DNA from: Nonlabens spongiae
GTDB taxonomy: Bacteria > Bacteroidota > Bacteroidia > Flavobacteriales > Flavobacteriaceae
Reading direction: 5' to 3'
Length of the DNA: 64,000 bases
Assembly (NCBI RefSeq): GCF_002117125.1
Contig: NZ_CP019344.1
Location: forward strand, 2,632,501 to 2,696,500
Each line of letters opens with the position of its first letter. Positions within the stretch are counted from its first letter, which is position 1. The notes below the pieces were generated by a model. The model searched no databases, had not been told where the DNA came from, and worked only from the letters and a program-made list of their open reading frames with translations. Below, one piece after another: positions 23,624 to 32,632 of the stretch. The translations under genes and the position numbers were made by a program.

Positions 23624-24027
23624 AATTTTTTGTTGACACAAATGTCATACTAGATGTATTTCTAGGTAGGGATCCGTTTGATGAGGCGGCGATTCAAGTT
23701 TTTGAAAAAATTGAATTTGATGGCTGGGAGCTTTTCACATCTGATAACGCGATCACAACATCCTATTTTTATTTAAAGAAACAAATCGGTTCTAAAAAAG
23801 CTAAAACAGTAATAATTGACTTTCTTCAAGAAATAAAAATCCAATCTGTTGGGCGTCTACAGCTATTAGTGGCGGCTCAGAGTAATTTCAAAGATTTTGA
23901 GGATGCCGTGCAATATCAGTGCGCCTTGTCTATTGGAGGAATTGATGGCATTATCACTCGAAATAAAAAAGACTTTAAAAACTCTCACATTCCTGTTTAT
24001 ACTCCATTTGAAGCTTTAGAGCTTTAA
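23620..24027 (+). CDS. PIN-domain toxin (VapC-like ribonuclease)
   Basis: 135 aa. PIN acidic residues: D6 in FFVDTNVILD, a central glutamate region, and the late pair in DFEDAVQYQCA and GGIDGIITRNKKDF. Expected to cleave RNA (tRNA or rRNA in characterised cases) when free of antitoxin. Convergent with gldA, ending 1 nt before its stop with no terminator between. Confidence 0.87.
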   Translation: MKFFVDTNVILDVFLGRDPFDEAAIQVFEKIEFDGWELFTSDNAITTSYFYLKKQIGSKKAKTVIIDFLQEIKIQSVGRLQLLVAAQSNFKDFEDAVQYQCALSIGGIDGIITRNKKDFKNSHIPVYTPFEALEL

Positions 24028-24028
24028 C

Positions 24029-24940
24029 TCACTCGTTCGTCAACTCTCTAAACATCGCCTCAAGGTTTTTATTACGCTTATTGAGTGAGAGGATTTTGAG
24101 TTCATGATCGTGGGCAAAGTCAAATACCTCGCTGCGCATGTCTTTTTCGGTTTCAAAGCGTAATTGATAGTAAAAGCCAGATGCAGTTTTGATATCGACG
24201 GCTTCCCTCACGTGATTGATCTGCATGAGTAATTCCGGCTCGACTTTATAGTCAAATTCTACCTCGATTTCTTGAATCTTGTCGCTCTTGAGATTGACGA
24301 GGTAGTCGTCTGCTACGATCTTTCCTTTATTGATAATGATTACACGGTCACACATGGCCTCAACCTCCTGCATGATGTGGGTAGAAAGCATGATGGTAGC
24401 ATTTTGCCCTACCTTTCTTATAAGTTGGCGAATTTCCACCAGTTGGTTGGGATCCAGTCCTGTAGTGGGTTCGTCTAGAATCAGAACCTCTGGTTTGTGA
24501 AGCAGCGCATTGGCAAGTCCTACACGCTGTTTGTACCCTTTAGAAAGTTCCTTGATTTTCTTGCTTTCGTGGGACTGTAGACCAGTTTCGATAATAACTT
24601 CTTTGACGCGACTTTTTCGATCTGCAATTTTATAGATCTGCGCGCTGAAGTGCAGATACTCCTTCACGTACATATCTGGGTAAAGCGGATTGTTCTCCGG
24701 CAGATAGCCTATACTACGTTGTACCTTTCTCTGTTCCTTTTTTACATCAAAACCGTTGACAGATGCAACTCCGCTATCGGCGTTCAAATACGTAGTAAGA
24801 ATGCGCATCATGGTAGATTTACCCGCACCATTAGGACCTAAGAAACCGACAATTTCCCCTTGTTTGATACTGAAGTTGACCTCGTCTAGCGCTTTCTGCT
24901 GGCCGTACGTTTTGGTAATATTTTCTACATGAATCGACAT
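24029..24940 (-). CDS. gldA: gliding motility ABC transporter ATP-binding protein GldA
   Basis: 303 aa from ATG 24940 (MSIHVENITKTYG). A longer frame to 24991 would only add translated palindrome and is rejected. Walker A GPNGAGKST (35-43), signature LSKGYKQRVGLA, Walker B with VLILDEPTTGLD, and H-loop LSTHIMQEVE. The C-terminal about 80 residues are the GldA-type extension ending NKNLEAMFRELTNE. GldA, with GldF and GldG, is needed for gliding in flavobacteria; its partners are not in this window. Confidence 0.9.
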   Translation of the reverse strand: MSIHVENITKTYGQQKALDEVNFSIKQGEIVGFLGPNGAGKSTMMRILTTYLNADSGVASVNGFDVKKEQRKVQRSIGYLPENNPLYPDMYVKEYLHFSAQIYKIADRKSRVKEVIIETGLQSHESKKIKELSKGYKQRVGLANALLHKPEVLILDEPTTGLDPNQLVEIRQLIRKVGQNATIMLSTHIMQEVEAMCDRVIIINKGKIVADDYLVNLKSDKIQEIEVEFDYKVEPELLMQINHVREAVDIKTASGFYYQLRFETEKDMRSEVFDFAHDHELKILSLNKRNKNLEAMFRELTNE

Positions 24941-24969
24941 GAAAGTAAAGATAAGGATTATAGTGGTTA

Positions 24970-24985
24970 CGCTTTCGCGAAAGCG
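24970..24985. repeat. CGCTTTCGCGAAAGCG palindrome upstream of gldA
   Basis: Perfect copy, extended to a 20-bp palindrome by flanking TA on each side, 30 bp upstream of the gldA start. Confidence 0.9.
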
Positions 24986-25105
24986 TAACAATCAAATCCC
25001 TTCGACGCATTTTCATAATCTTTGAGCCCTTCAAATACAAAAAGAAAGATAATTTTCAGCTTGACGTACTGATTTCCAAATTTCTATTTTACTTTTACCG
25101 CAATT

Positions 25106-25177
25106 ATGATGAATTCATCAACTTATTTCTGGTACGGTTACTTTTACTTCCAAAGCGAAGCAGGGACGGTATTGTAA
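25106..25177 (+). CDS. aromatic leader peptide of the pheA operon, 23 aa
   Basis: ATG ATG at 25106 opens a 23-codon frame ending in tandem TAA TAA. Residues 6-15 are TYFWYGYFYF: eight of nine consecutive codons after the Thr are Tyr, Phe or Trp. The next genes make Phe and Tyr precursors, and a strong terminator follows 24 nt after the stop. This is the design of an attenuator leader, where scarcity of charged aromatic tRNAs stalls the ribosome and lets transcription continue. The imperfect box TACTTTTA (25090-25097) may be the promoter, leaving almost no 5' leader before the ATG. Confidence 0.8.
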   Translation: MMNSSTYFWYGYFYFQSEAGTVL

Positions 25178-25198
25178 TAAGTGAAAAAATATTATAAC

Positions 25199-25231
25199 TA
25201 AAAGTCCTGATCTCATCAGGACTTTTTTTTT
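25199..25231 (+). terminator. attenuator terminator in front of pheA
   Basis: AAAGTCCTGAT (25201-25211) pairs perfectly with ATCAGGACTTT (25215-25225), loop CTC, followed by T to 25231, only 7 nt before the pheA ATG. Possible competing pairings with its 5' arm are ACTTTTA (25140-25146) with TAAAAGT (25199-25205), and CAGGGAC (25161-25167) with GTCCTG (25204-25209). ACTTATT (25121-25127) can also pair with AATAAGT (25176-25182). Confidence 0.8.
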
Positions 25232-25238
25232 GAACGAT

Positions 25239-26051
25239 ATGAAAGTAGCGATTCAAGGTATCAAAGGCTCTTATCACCATCAAGTAGCAGTGGCATTATA
25301 CGACGAGACTGAGCTTGTAGAATGTACGAGTTTTAACGATCTGGCTTCAAGCGTGGCAGCCGGCAGTTCTGATTTGGGTATTATGGCGATAGGTAACTCT
25401 ATCGCTGGGAGTATTTTGCCTAACTATAACCTCATCAAGGATCAAGGTCTTTTTATTACGGGTGAGTATTACTTAAACATCAACCACCAGCTTGTGGCGG
25501 TTCAGGGTCAAAAGCTGGAAGAAGTTAAAGAAATCCAGTCCCATCCCATGGCGTTGTTGCAATGCGGGATTTTTCTAGAAAACCTGCCCGCTATAAAGCT
25601 CGTAGAAACTGATGATACAGCCGCAGCTGCTTTCAGAATCGCGCGTGACCGCAAGAATGGTGTGGCAGCTATCGCCAGTAAAATCGCTGCTCAAGAATAC
25701 AATCTGGAAATCATCGCCAGTGATATTCAAGATGTGACAAATAATTACACACGGTTTGTAGTACTCAGCAGCAAGGACGATATCAATCAAGAAGCAGATA
25801 AAGCTACACTCAGCTTCATCACGGGACATGAACCCGGGAGCTTGATGAAGGTTCTTGATGTCTTTGCCAAGTCTAAAATCAACTTGAGTAAAATCCAGTC
25901 CATACCGATTGTGAATCAACCATTCTTGTTCTCATTTGTGGCAGATGTGGAGTTTCAAGAACTGGGAGTATTCTTTACAGCAACGAAAAAACTGGCGGCG
26001 GTAACCCAGTCTCATGAAATTTTAGGAATCTATAAATCACAAGCGATATGA
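25239..26051 (+). CDS. pheA: prephenate dehydratase
   Basis: 270 aa from ATG 25239 (MKVAIQGIKGSYHHQVA). An in-frame TTG three codons earlier lies in the terminator T run and is unlikely. Converts prephenate to phenylpyruvate. The catalytic domain covers about 1-180 with the conserved threonine in NNYTRFVVL. The ACT regulatory domain (about 190-270: SFITGHEPGSLMKVLDVFA, then SKIQSIPI) suggests feedback inhibition by Phe. First gene of a four-gene operon behind the attenuator; overlaps the next gene by 4 nt. Confidence 0.94.
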   Translation: MKVAIQGIKGSYHHQVAVALYDETELVECTSFNDLASSVAAGSSDLGIMAIGNSIAGSILPNYNLIKDQGLFITGEYYLNINHQLVAVQGQKLEEVKEIQSHPMALLQCGIFLENLPAIKLVETDDTAAAAFRIARDRKNGVAAIASKIAAQEYNLEIIASDIQDVTNNYTRFVVLSSKDDINQEADKATLSFITGHEPGSLMKVLDVFAKSKINLSKIQSIPIVNQPFLFSFVADVEFQELGVFFTATKKLAAVTQSHEILGIYKSQAI

Positions 26052-27211
26052 TTCAACCAGCAAATAAAATAAGCCAAGTTCAAGAATACTATTTCGCCAC
26101 AAAATTGAGGGAAGTACGCGCCATGATTGCCGAGGGTAAAGAGGTCATTAATGCAGGGATAGGCAATCCTGACCTGAGACCGCCTCAAGGTGTGAATGAA
26201 ATCCTGTTTCAGTCCTTACAGGATTCTAATGCGCACGGTTACCAGAGTTATCTGGGGTTGCCAGAACTGCGGGAAGCAATTTCTCAATTCTATAAAAAGC
26301 ATTATGAGGTTGGGTTAGATTCGAGTTCAGAGATTGTCCCGCTTATGGGAAGCAAGGAGGGAATTCTTCATATTTCTATGGCGTTTCTTAATCCAGGCGA
26401 TCAGGTTCTGGTACCAGATCCTGGATACCCAACCTATGCCAGCGCAACAAAACTTTGTGAGGCGACACCTGTATTTTATGATTTGCTTCTTGAAAACAAC
26501 TGGCAGCCGGATTTTGCGAAATTGGAGCAATCGGATTTGAGCAAAGTGAAACTTATGTGGGTCAACTATCCCAATATGCCCACGGGAGCGCCTGGTGATC
26601 TAGAGGTGTTTGAAAAACTTGTCGCTTTCGCGAAAGCGCACAATATCTTAATCATTAACGATAACCCATACAGTTGTGTAGGTTATGAGAAGAAACAGAG
26701 CATTTTGCAGGTGGATGGCGCAATGGAAGTTTGCCTAGAACTCAACAGCATCAGTAAGACATTCAATATGGCTGGCTGGCGTGTGGGAATGTTGCTGGGA
26801 AAAGGAAATTATTTGAAAGAGGTACTTAAAGTAAAGACAAATATGGATAGCGGGATGTTTTATGCCGTTCAAAAGGGAGCCATTGCCGCTTTAAACACAC
26901 CCATTGAGTGGCTTGATCAGCAAAATGAACTTTATGCCGCTCGCAGATTGCAGATGATTGAAATCGCTCGCGCTCTTGAATTAGAGCCTGAAGTGCGACA
27001 AGGCGGTATTTTTCTTTGGTGTAAAATGAAGAATTCGCATGATGATAAAGCCTTTGTGGATCAACTGCTCAAAGACCGACACATTTTTGTAGCTCCGGGA
27101 AGCATTTTTGGTGAGAATGGTCGCGGTTATGTGCGCTTTTCGCTTTGTGTCAATCAAGAACAAATCACTACGATGAAAAGAAGAACTTCAAAAGTTCCAG
27201 TCCATGGATAA
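26048..27211 (+). CDS. class I/II aminotransferase, probable aromatic amino-acid transaminase
   Basis: 387 aa. PLP fold type I: the lysine in NSISKTFNMAGWRVG forms the Schiff base, MWVNYPNMPTGAP and FVAPGSIFGENGRGYVRFSL (substrate carboxylate Arg) complete the site. Position between pheA and the prephenate dehydrogenase gene points to the last transamination to Phe and Tyr. Codons 196-201 (AFAKAH) are a perfect palindrome copy (26633-26648). Overlaps both neighbours by a few nt. Confidence 0.9.
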   Translation: MIQPANKISQVQEYYFATKLREVRAMIAEGKEVINAGIGNPDLRPPQGVNEILFQSLQDSNAHGYQSYLGLPELREAISQFYKKHYEVGLDSSSEIVPLMGSKEGILHISMAFLNPGDQVLVPDPGYPTYASATKLCEATPVFYDLLLENNWQPDFAKLEQSDLSKVKLMWVNYPNMPTGAPGDLEVFEKLVAFAKAHNILIINDNPYSCVGYEKKQSILQVDGAMEVCLELNSISKTFNMAGWRVGMLLGKGNYLKEVLKVKTNMDSGMFYAVQKGAIAALNTPIEWLDQQNELYAARRLQMIEIARALELEPEVRQGGIFLWCKMKNSHDDKAFVDQLLKDRHIFVAPGSIFGENGRGYVRFSLCVNQEQITTMKRRTSKVPVHG

Positions 27212-28064
27212 AGCAATACTTATAGGCTGTGGTCTTATAGGTGGTTCCATGATGCGAGATCTCAAGTCGCACTTCCCAGAAATCACCATCTGTGGTAGGG
27301 ATCGATCTTCTGAGAACCTGCAACTGGCGACGGAGCTGGGTATTATAGATCGTGAAGTTGAAGAGGCAGACTTTGCAGATGCTGATCTTGTAGTCGTGTC
27401 CATTCCTGTGGATGCCTCTACAACTGTCGTTCGAGAACTGCTGGATCAAATAGGTGAAAACACTTTGATTATGGATGTAGGATCGACCAAGGAACACATT
27501 TGCACGGCGGTATCTAATCACTCAAAGAGACACCAGTTTCTAGCGGCTCACCCCATCGCCGGGACAGAATTTTCTGGCCCTCAAGCTGCTTTAAAAGACT
27601 TGTTCAAAAATAAAACCATGATCGTTTGTGAGGTGGAAAAAACAGCTCACAGATTTCAAGATCGCGCAAGGGAACTTTTTGATATACTGAGAGTTCGCGT
27701 ACGATACATGACTCCACAGTCTCACGATAGGCACATCGCCTTTGTCTCACACCTTTCCCATATTTCCAGTTTCATGCTAGGCAAAACGGTGATTCAGGAG
27801 GAACAGGTAGAGCGGGATATTTTCGACCTTGCAGGAAGCGGATTTGAGAGCACGGTCAGGCTGGCAAAGAGCTCACCTGCCATGTGGACGCCTATCTTTG
27901 CGCTGAATAAAAAGCATGTGCTGGATAGTCTGGATGGTTATATTGAAAACTTATCTCGCTTTCGCGAAAGCGTAAAAAACGACGACTACAAAACCATTTT
28001 TCAAGAAATGGAACAAACAAATAGAATTAAGGAAATACTTGAAGGAATAAGCAATGGAAAATAA
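27204..28064 (+). CDS. tyrA: prephenate dehydrogenase
   Basis: 286 aa. NAD(P)-binding GCGLIG at 8-13, the conserved HPIAGTEFSGPQAA, and SHDRHIAFVSHLSH with the catalytic His. Oxidatively decarboxylates prephenate to 4-hydroxyphenylpyruvate for Tyr. No ACT domain. Near the C-terminus codons 252-257 (SRFRES) are a perfect palindrome copy (27957-27972). Overlaps the aminotransferase by 8 nt and the next gene by 11 nt. Confidence 0.93.
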   Translation: MDKAILIGCGLIGGSMMRDLKSHFPEITICGRDRSSENLQLATELGIIDREVEEADFADADLVVVSIPVDASTTVVRELLDQIGENTLIMDVGSTKEHICTAVSNHSKRHQFLAAHPIAGTEFSGPQAALKDLFKNKTMIVCEVEKTAHRFQDRARELFDILRVRVRYMTPQSHDRHIAFVSHLSHISSFMLGKTVIQEEQVERDIFDLAGSGFESTVRLAKSSPAMWTPIFALNKKHVLDSLDGYIENLSRFRESVKNDDYKTIFQEMEQTNRIKEILEGISNGK

Positions 28065-29136
28065 GAAGGAATATAGAAACTGGCTCGACGCACACAAATT
28101 GGACCACCCACTTGTAATAGCAGGCCCTTGTAGTGCAGAAACGGAAGATCAAGTTTTGAAAATTGCGCATCAACTTAAAGATGATGATGTGACCTACTTG
28201 AGAGCGGGAATCTGGAAGCCCAGAACACGTCCCGGGAACTTTGAGGGAGTAGGAGCCATAGGTTTAAAATGGTTGCAACGCGCCAAAAAAGAAACGGGTC
28301 TTCTCACAGCTACTGAAGTTGCTAATCGTACTCATGTGGATCTTGCTCTAGAACACGACATCGATCTATTATGGATAGGAGCTCGTTCTACGGTAAGCCC
28401 TTTTATCGTTCAAGAAATTGCAGATGCACTGGAGGGAACAGATAAAGTAGTTTTAGTAAAAAACCCGGTCAATCCAGATCTTGCCTTGTGGATAGGTGCC
28501 GTGGAGCGATTCCATACAGCAAATATCAAAAATCTGGGAGTGATCCACCGTGGGTTCAGTACTTATGATAAATCAAAATACCGTAACAATCCAGAGTGGC
28601 AAATTGCGGTAGATTTCCAGACGCGCTTACCTGACATACCGCTTATTTGTGATCCTTCACATATCACGGGTAAACGCGATATGATTTTTGACGTGTCGCA
28701 AACTGCACTAGACCTCAATTATGATGGTTTAATGATCGAGACGCATTACGATCCGGACAATGCATGGAGTGATGCTGCTCAACAAGTCACACCAGAAACT
28801 CTGCTCCAGATGTTCAAAGACCTGCGCATAAGAAAGGAATATGATGATGAGGCTGGTTTCCAAAATAAACTGGGTCAGCTGAGATCACAGATCGATATTC
28901 TCGATAATACCATCATAGAGACGCTAGGAAAACGCATGAAAATTGCTGACAGCATAGGTGGTTTGAAGAAAGAACGTAATGTAGCCGTTCTTCAGTCCAA
29001 AAGGTGGAATGAGATCCTGGGCAAGATGATTTTGCAAGGTGAGGAATACGGCTTGAGCGAGGAATTTATTCTCAAGGTTTTTAAAGCTGTCCACCAAGAA
29101 TCCATTAATCACCAGGAGAAGGTAATTAAAGGATAA
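28054..29136 (+). CDS. DAHP synthase fused to chorismate mutase (type II)
   Basis: 360 aa. The N-terminal DAHP synthase of the AroF/KdsA-like class (about 1-255) has VIAGPCSAET, KPRTRPGNFEGVG, LWIGARSTVSPF and ICDPSHITGKRD. A linker leads to an AroQ-type chorismate mutase helix bundle (about 270-360: QIDILDNTIIETLGKRMKIA). It therefore makes both the first pathway intermediate and prephenate. Such fusions are usually feedback-regulated through the mutase domain. Last gene of the attenuated operon. Confidence 0.94.
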   Translation: MENKKEYRNWLDAHKLDHPLVIAGPCSAETEDQVLKIAHQLKDDDVTYLRAGIWKPRTRPGNFEGVGAIGLKWLQRAKKETGLLTATEVANRTHVDLALEHDIDLLWIGARSTVSPFIVQEIADALEGTDKVVLVKNPVNPDLALWIGAVERFHTANIKNLGVIHRGFSTYDKSKYRNNPEWQIAVDFQTRLPDIPLICDPSHITGKRDMIFDVSQTALDLNYDGLMIETHYDPDNAWSDAAQQVTPETLLQMFKDLRIRKEYDDEAGFQNKLGQLRSQIDILDNTIIETLGKRMKIADSIGGLKKERNVAVLQSKRWNEILGKMILQGEEYGLSEEFILKVFKAVHQESINHQEKVIKG

Positions 29137-29190
29137 TTATTTAATCTAAACTTCACAGACTCATCAGGCTTCTGCATTTACATTTATGAA

Positions 29191-30528
29191 ATGGAGAAGT
29201 TTGATGTTTTTGTTTTTGGTACGGGAACGGCTGGAAAGTACGTTGCAGACCGTTGCGCTAGAAATGGCAAGAAAGTAGGGATTATAGATAATCGCGAGTA
29301 TGGTGGGACCTGTTCGCAAAGAGGTTGTGACCCTAAGAAGCTTATGCTGGCCAGCATGGAAGCCTATGAGTTTGGAAAAAACATGACTGGCAACGGAATC
29401 AATAATATTCCTGAGATCGATTTCAACGCCGCGCATAAGTACGCAAAACGTTACGTGAGCGATATACCCTCAAACACGGAGGAAATGCTCAAGAATGATG
29501 GTGTCGCCTGTTATCACGGCGATGCACACTTCGTAGATGAACATACTATTGAATTAGACGGTGAGCAGATTCAGTCTGATATTTTTGTAATTGCGACTGG
29601 GCTCAAAACTAGGCCGTTGGGAATTCCTGGTGAAGAATTTACGCTGGAATCTGGCGACTTTTTCGCGCTTCAAGAGGCTCCCAAATCAGTTGTTTTTATA
29701 GGTGCTGGTTATATAGGCATGGAATTCAGTCACATGCTCAATAGGTCAGGATCTAGAGTAACGTTGATTGAGAGAGATAATCAGGTGATGAAACCTTTTG
29801 AGGCTTTCACCGCAAATAAGCTGGAAGCTGCGAGTAGAGATCAAGGGATCAACATCATTAAAAACGCCCAGGTTTCCAGCATAGAGAAAAGCGGCAATCG
29901 TTTTATCGTTAATTATGCTATGGAGGACGGTACGCACCAAATCACTTGTGACACTGTTTTTAACACGGCAGGGCGGGTTCCGTCCGTTGACGCTCTGAAA
30001 CTTGAGAATGCAAATGTGATTACAACCGATTCTGGAGTGAAGGTAAATGAGTATTTGCAAAGTACCAGTCAACCTCACTTTTATGCCTGCGGTGACGTAT
30101 CTAACAAAAACCTACCGCTTACCCCTTTAAGCAGTAAGGAAGCTAAGGTGGTACTGAACAATATTCTGAACAAGAAAGAAAAATTTAAGTTTCCTACGAT
30201 TCCCAGCGTTGCATTCACCTTACCCAATTGTGGTGGTATAGGAATGACCGAAGAAGAAGCCAGGGAAGCTGGACATGATTTTGAAATTCACGAGCGCGAT
30301 GCCAGCGACTGGTTCAATAATCAGCGTATCAATGCAAAGCACTATGCGTTTAAAATCCTGGTAGAAAAGAGAACAGAGCAAGTTTTAGGCGCACATATTC
30401 TGGGACATGAGGCCGCTGAGCAATTAAACATTTTTGCGGTGGTCATGAAAGCTGGTATGAAATGGAGTGATCTCAAGGATACCATATTTACCTATCCGAG
30501 TTGGGGAAATGATATTTTGAGTATGTAA
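29191..30528 (+). CDS. class I pyridine nucleotide-disulfide oxidoreductase
   Basis: 445 aa. FAD-binding GTGTAG at 10-15, redox cysteines C41 and C46 in CSQRGCD, NAD(P)-binding VFIGAGYIGMEFSHML, second FAD motif FYACGDVS, and a C-terminal dimerisation domain with HILGHEAAEQLN carrying the His-Glu pair. The spacing CxxxxC is that of glutathione reductase/lipoamide dehydrogenase relatives. The CSQRGCD motif departs from the usual lipoamide dehydrogenase C-NVGC, so the substrate may be another disulfide. Confidence 0.88.
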   Translation: MEKFDVFVFGTGTAGKYVADRCARNGKKVGIIDNREYGGTCSQRGCDPKKLMLASMEAYEFGKNMTGNGINNIPEIDFNAAHKYAKRYVSDIPSNTEEMLKNDGVACYHGDAHFVDEHTIELDGEQIQSDIFVIATGLKTRPLGIPGEEFTLESGDFFALQEAPKSVVFIGAGYIGMEFSHMLNRSGSRVTLIERDNQVMKPFEAFTANKLEAASRDQGINIIKNAQVSSIEKSGNRFIVNYAMEDGTHQITCDTVFNTAGRVPSVDALKLENANVITTDSGVKVNEYLQSTSQPHFYACGDVSNKNLPLTPLSSKEAKVVLNNILNKKEKFKFPTIPSVAFTLPNCGGIGMTEEEAREAGHDFEIHERDASDWFNNQRINAKHYAFKILVEKRTEQVLGAHILGHEAAEQLNIFAVVMKAGMKWSDLKDTIFTYPSWGNDILSM

Positions 30529-30574
30529 TTTTGAGGTTGAGCCATTAAGAAAACCCGCTTGCAAATTATTTCTC

Positions 30575-31522
30575 ATGAATCACCAGATCAAAGTAGCACT
30601 AGCACAAATCGCTCCCGTATGGCTGGATCGAGCAGCGACAACGGCAAAAATTCTCAATTACCTTGAAAAAGCTGCTGATCAGGGAGCTGAGTTGGTGGTT
30701 TTTGGAGAGGCTTTATTGCCGGGTTATCCGTTTTGGCTGGCGTTGTTGGATGGTGCTGCTTGGAACAAAAAAGAGGTAAAAGAGCTGCACAGGCACTATG
30801 CACTAAATGCTGTTGATATAGAGCGAGGAGATCTTGATGAGGTTTGCGCTTTCGCGAAAGCTAGAAAAATTTCCATCTATCTAGGAATTATTGAGAAACC
30901 ACAAGATCGTGGAGGCCACAGCCTGTATGCGAGCATGGTGTACATCAATCAAGCTGGCGAGATTAAAAGTGTGCATCGCAAGCTGCAGCCCACTTATGAC
31001 GAGCGACTCACCTGGTCACCAGGCGATGGTAATGGACTAGTTACCCACAAATTGAAAGATTTTACGGTAAGCGGCCTGAACTGCTGGGAAAACTGGATGC
31101 CGCTGCCCAGAGCGGCTATGTATGCTCAAGGTACTAATCTACATGTGGCGTGCTGGCCGGGTAGCGATCACAATACTAAAGACATCACTCGCTTTATAGC
31201 GCGAGAAGGTAGGTGTTTTGTACTTTCAGTTTCCAGTTTAATGACCAAAAACGACTTTCCCAAAGGCACCCCATACTATGATCTGCTGACTGCAAATGCT
31301 CCTGAATTCTTAACCAACGGAGGTAGTTGCATCGCTGGACCCGATGGGGAATGGATCATTGAGCCGCAGATAGGAGAGGAGAAACTCATCTTTGCTGATC
31401 TTGATTTACATCGCGTTTATGAAGAGCGTCAGAATTTTGATCCCGTAGGCCACTATTCCAGACCTGATGTTACTCAATTATATGTTAATAGAGAGCGGCA
31501 GAGTACTGTGAAACTAGGTTGA
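30575..31522 (+). CDS. nitrilase-family carbon-nitrogen hydrolase
   Basis: 315 aa. The catalytic triad is visible: E45 (VVFGEALLPGYP), K136 (VHRKLQPTYDER) and C170 (GLNCWENWMPL). The CWENWMPL context is that of true nitrilases and cyanide hydratases rather than amidases. It likely converts an organic nitrile to an acid; the substrate is not predictable. Codons 91-96 (CAFAKA) contain a palindrome core (30848-30861) that fits the normal helix of the family. Confidence 0.88.
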   Translation: MNHQIKVALAQIAPVWLDRAATTAKILNYLEKAADQGAELVVFGEALLPGYPFWLALLDGAAWNKKEVKELHRHYALNAVDIERGDLDEVCAFAKARKISIYLGIIEKPQDRGGHSLYASMVYINQAGEIKSVHRKLQPTYDERLTWSPGDGNGLVTHKLKDFTVSGLNCWENWMPLPRAAMYAQGTNLHVACWPGSDHNTKDITRFIAREGRCFVLSVSSLMTKNDFPKGTPYYDLLTANAPEFLTNGGSCIAGPDGEWIIEPQIGEEKLIFADLDLHRVYEERQNFDPVGHYSRPDVTQLYVNRERQSTVKLG

Positions 31523-31608
31523 TTTCGAGACATACTTTTTTATTTGACGTATGTTTTTGGTAAAATAGTGGTAATAAATCATTGGTACTGTAGGCTCTAC
31601 AATTCAGC

Positions 31609-31616
31609 TATCTTTG
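31609..31616 (+). promoter_or_regulatory. -7 promoter element TATCTTTG
   Basis: Exact TAnnTTTG 15 nt before the ATG at 31632. A TTG at 31582-31584 has a slightly long spacing of 24 nt. Confidence 0.5.
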
Positions 31617-31631
31617 CAAAAAATTGAAGCC

Positions 31632-32546
31632 ATGAGTAGAGGAAGCGATAAAAGCAGAAATGGAGGCAAGCCAGCTGGACAAAACAAAGGTCCTAAAAAG
31701 GGAGGTACACCTAAATCAAACACGCGAGGAGGTAAAAACCAGATCATAGGAACTTCTAGGTCCGGGAAGCCTGTGACTAAAAAGGAATATATCGCTCGTA
31801 AAAAACGTGAATCGGCTCCTTTCAAGAATGACTCAAACGAGATACGACTCAATAAATACATCGCAAATTCAGGACTGTGTAGTAGGAGAGAAGCTGATAT
31901 TTATATCAAAGCAGGAAGCGTTACCGTGAATGGAAAACCCGTGACAGAAATGGGTTATAAAGTCAAACCTGGTGATGAGGTAAAGTTTGATAATCGCTCG
32001 ATCCAACCCACTAAGAAAGAATATTTCTTGTTGAATAAACCCAAAGGTTTTATCACACCTAAAAAGGGAGAACCGTCTTCAAAAACGGTTTTTGACATCA
32101 TGGAAAGTGCTACGAGTAATCCGCTATATTTTGTAGGTTCTTTGAACAGACCTTCATTAGGACTCATGCTTTTCACCACTGATCTTGAAATTGCTAACAA
32201 GCTGAATAATCCTAATCAAGATATGCGTAAAATTTACCATGTAACCTTGGATAGGAGTTTTAAGCATGAAGATCTCGTAGCTATTCGCAAAGGCGTAGTG
32301 ATTGATCGAGAAGAGATTAAAGTAGCAGAGGTGAATTTTGTGGAAGGTGGTAGAAATAATGAGATAGGAATTAAAATCCACTCTGGGAAAGACAATATTG
32401 TGTTACGCATTTTTGACCATTTAGGGTATGAAGTCAAAATTTTGGATCGAGTGGTTCTGGCAAATCTCACTAAAAAAGATTTACCTAGAGGGCGCTACCG
32501 GCGTCTAACTGAGCAAGAAATTATCAACTTAAGGATGATACCCTAA
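31632..32546 (+). CDS. RluB/RsuA-type pseudouridine synthase homologue without the catalytic Asp
   Basis: 304 aa from ATG 31632. The upstream TTG lies inside the promoter box. A basic, Gly/Lys/Ser-rich tail (1-60) precedes an S4 RNA-binding domain (about 70-125: IRLNKYIANSGLCSRREADI) and the synthase domain (130-300: YFLLNKPKGFITP, then KIYHVTLDR). The active-site motif, normally GRLD followed by T-G-L-L, reads GSLN (169-172) then RPSLGL, so N172 replaces the nucleophilic aspartate and S170 the arginine. It may bind rRNA without modifying it. Confidence 0.85.
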   Translation: MSRGSDKSRNGGKPAGQNKGPKKGGTPKSNTRGGKNQIIGTSRSGKPVTKKEYIARKKRESAPFKNDSNEIRLNKYIANSGLCSRREADIYIKAGSVTVNGKPVTEMGYKVKPGDEVKFDNRSIQPTKKEYFLLNKPKGFITPKKGEPSSKTVFDIMESATSNPLYFVGSLNRPSLGLMLFTTDLEIANKLNNPNQDMRKIYHVTLDRSFKHEDLVAIRKGVVIDREEIKVAEVNFVEGGRNNEIGIKIHSGKDNIVLRIFDHLGYEVKILDRVVLANLTKKDLPRGRYRRLTEQEIINLRMIP

Positions 32547-32632
32547 GGTTAAGCTCAGCCTGCATATATTTTAATAGACAACTTTGAGGCACAACTATTG
32601 TTTATGTATCTTGAAACTTTAAAATGATAGAA

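Noticed and set aside
24941..24991. Upstream extension of gldA
   Set aside because: The added residues are translated palindrome and upstream region; the family N-terminus begins at ATG 24940.
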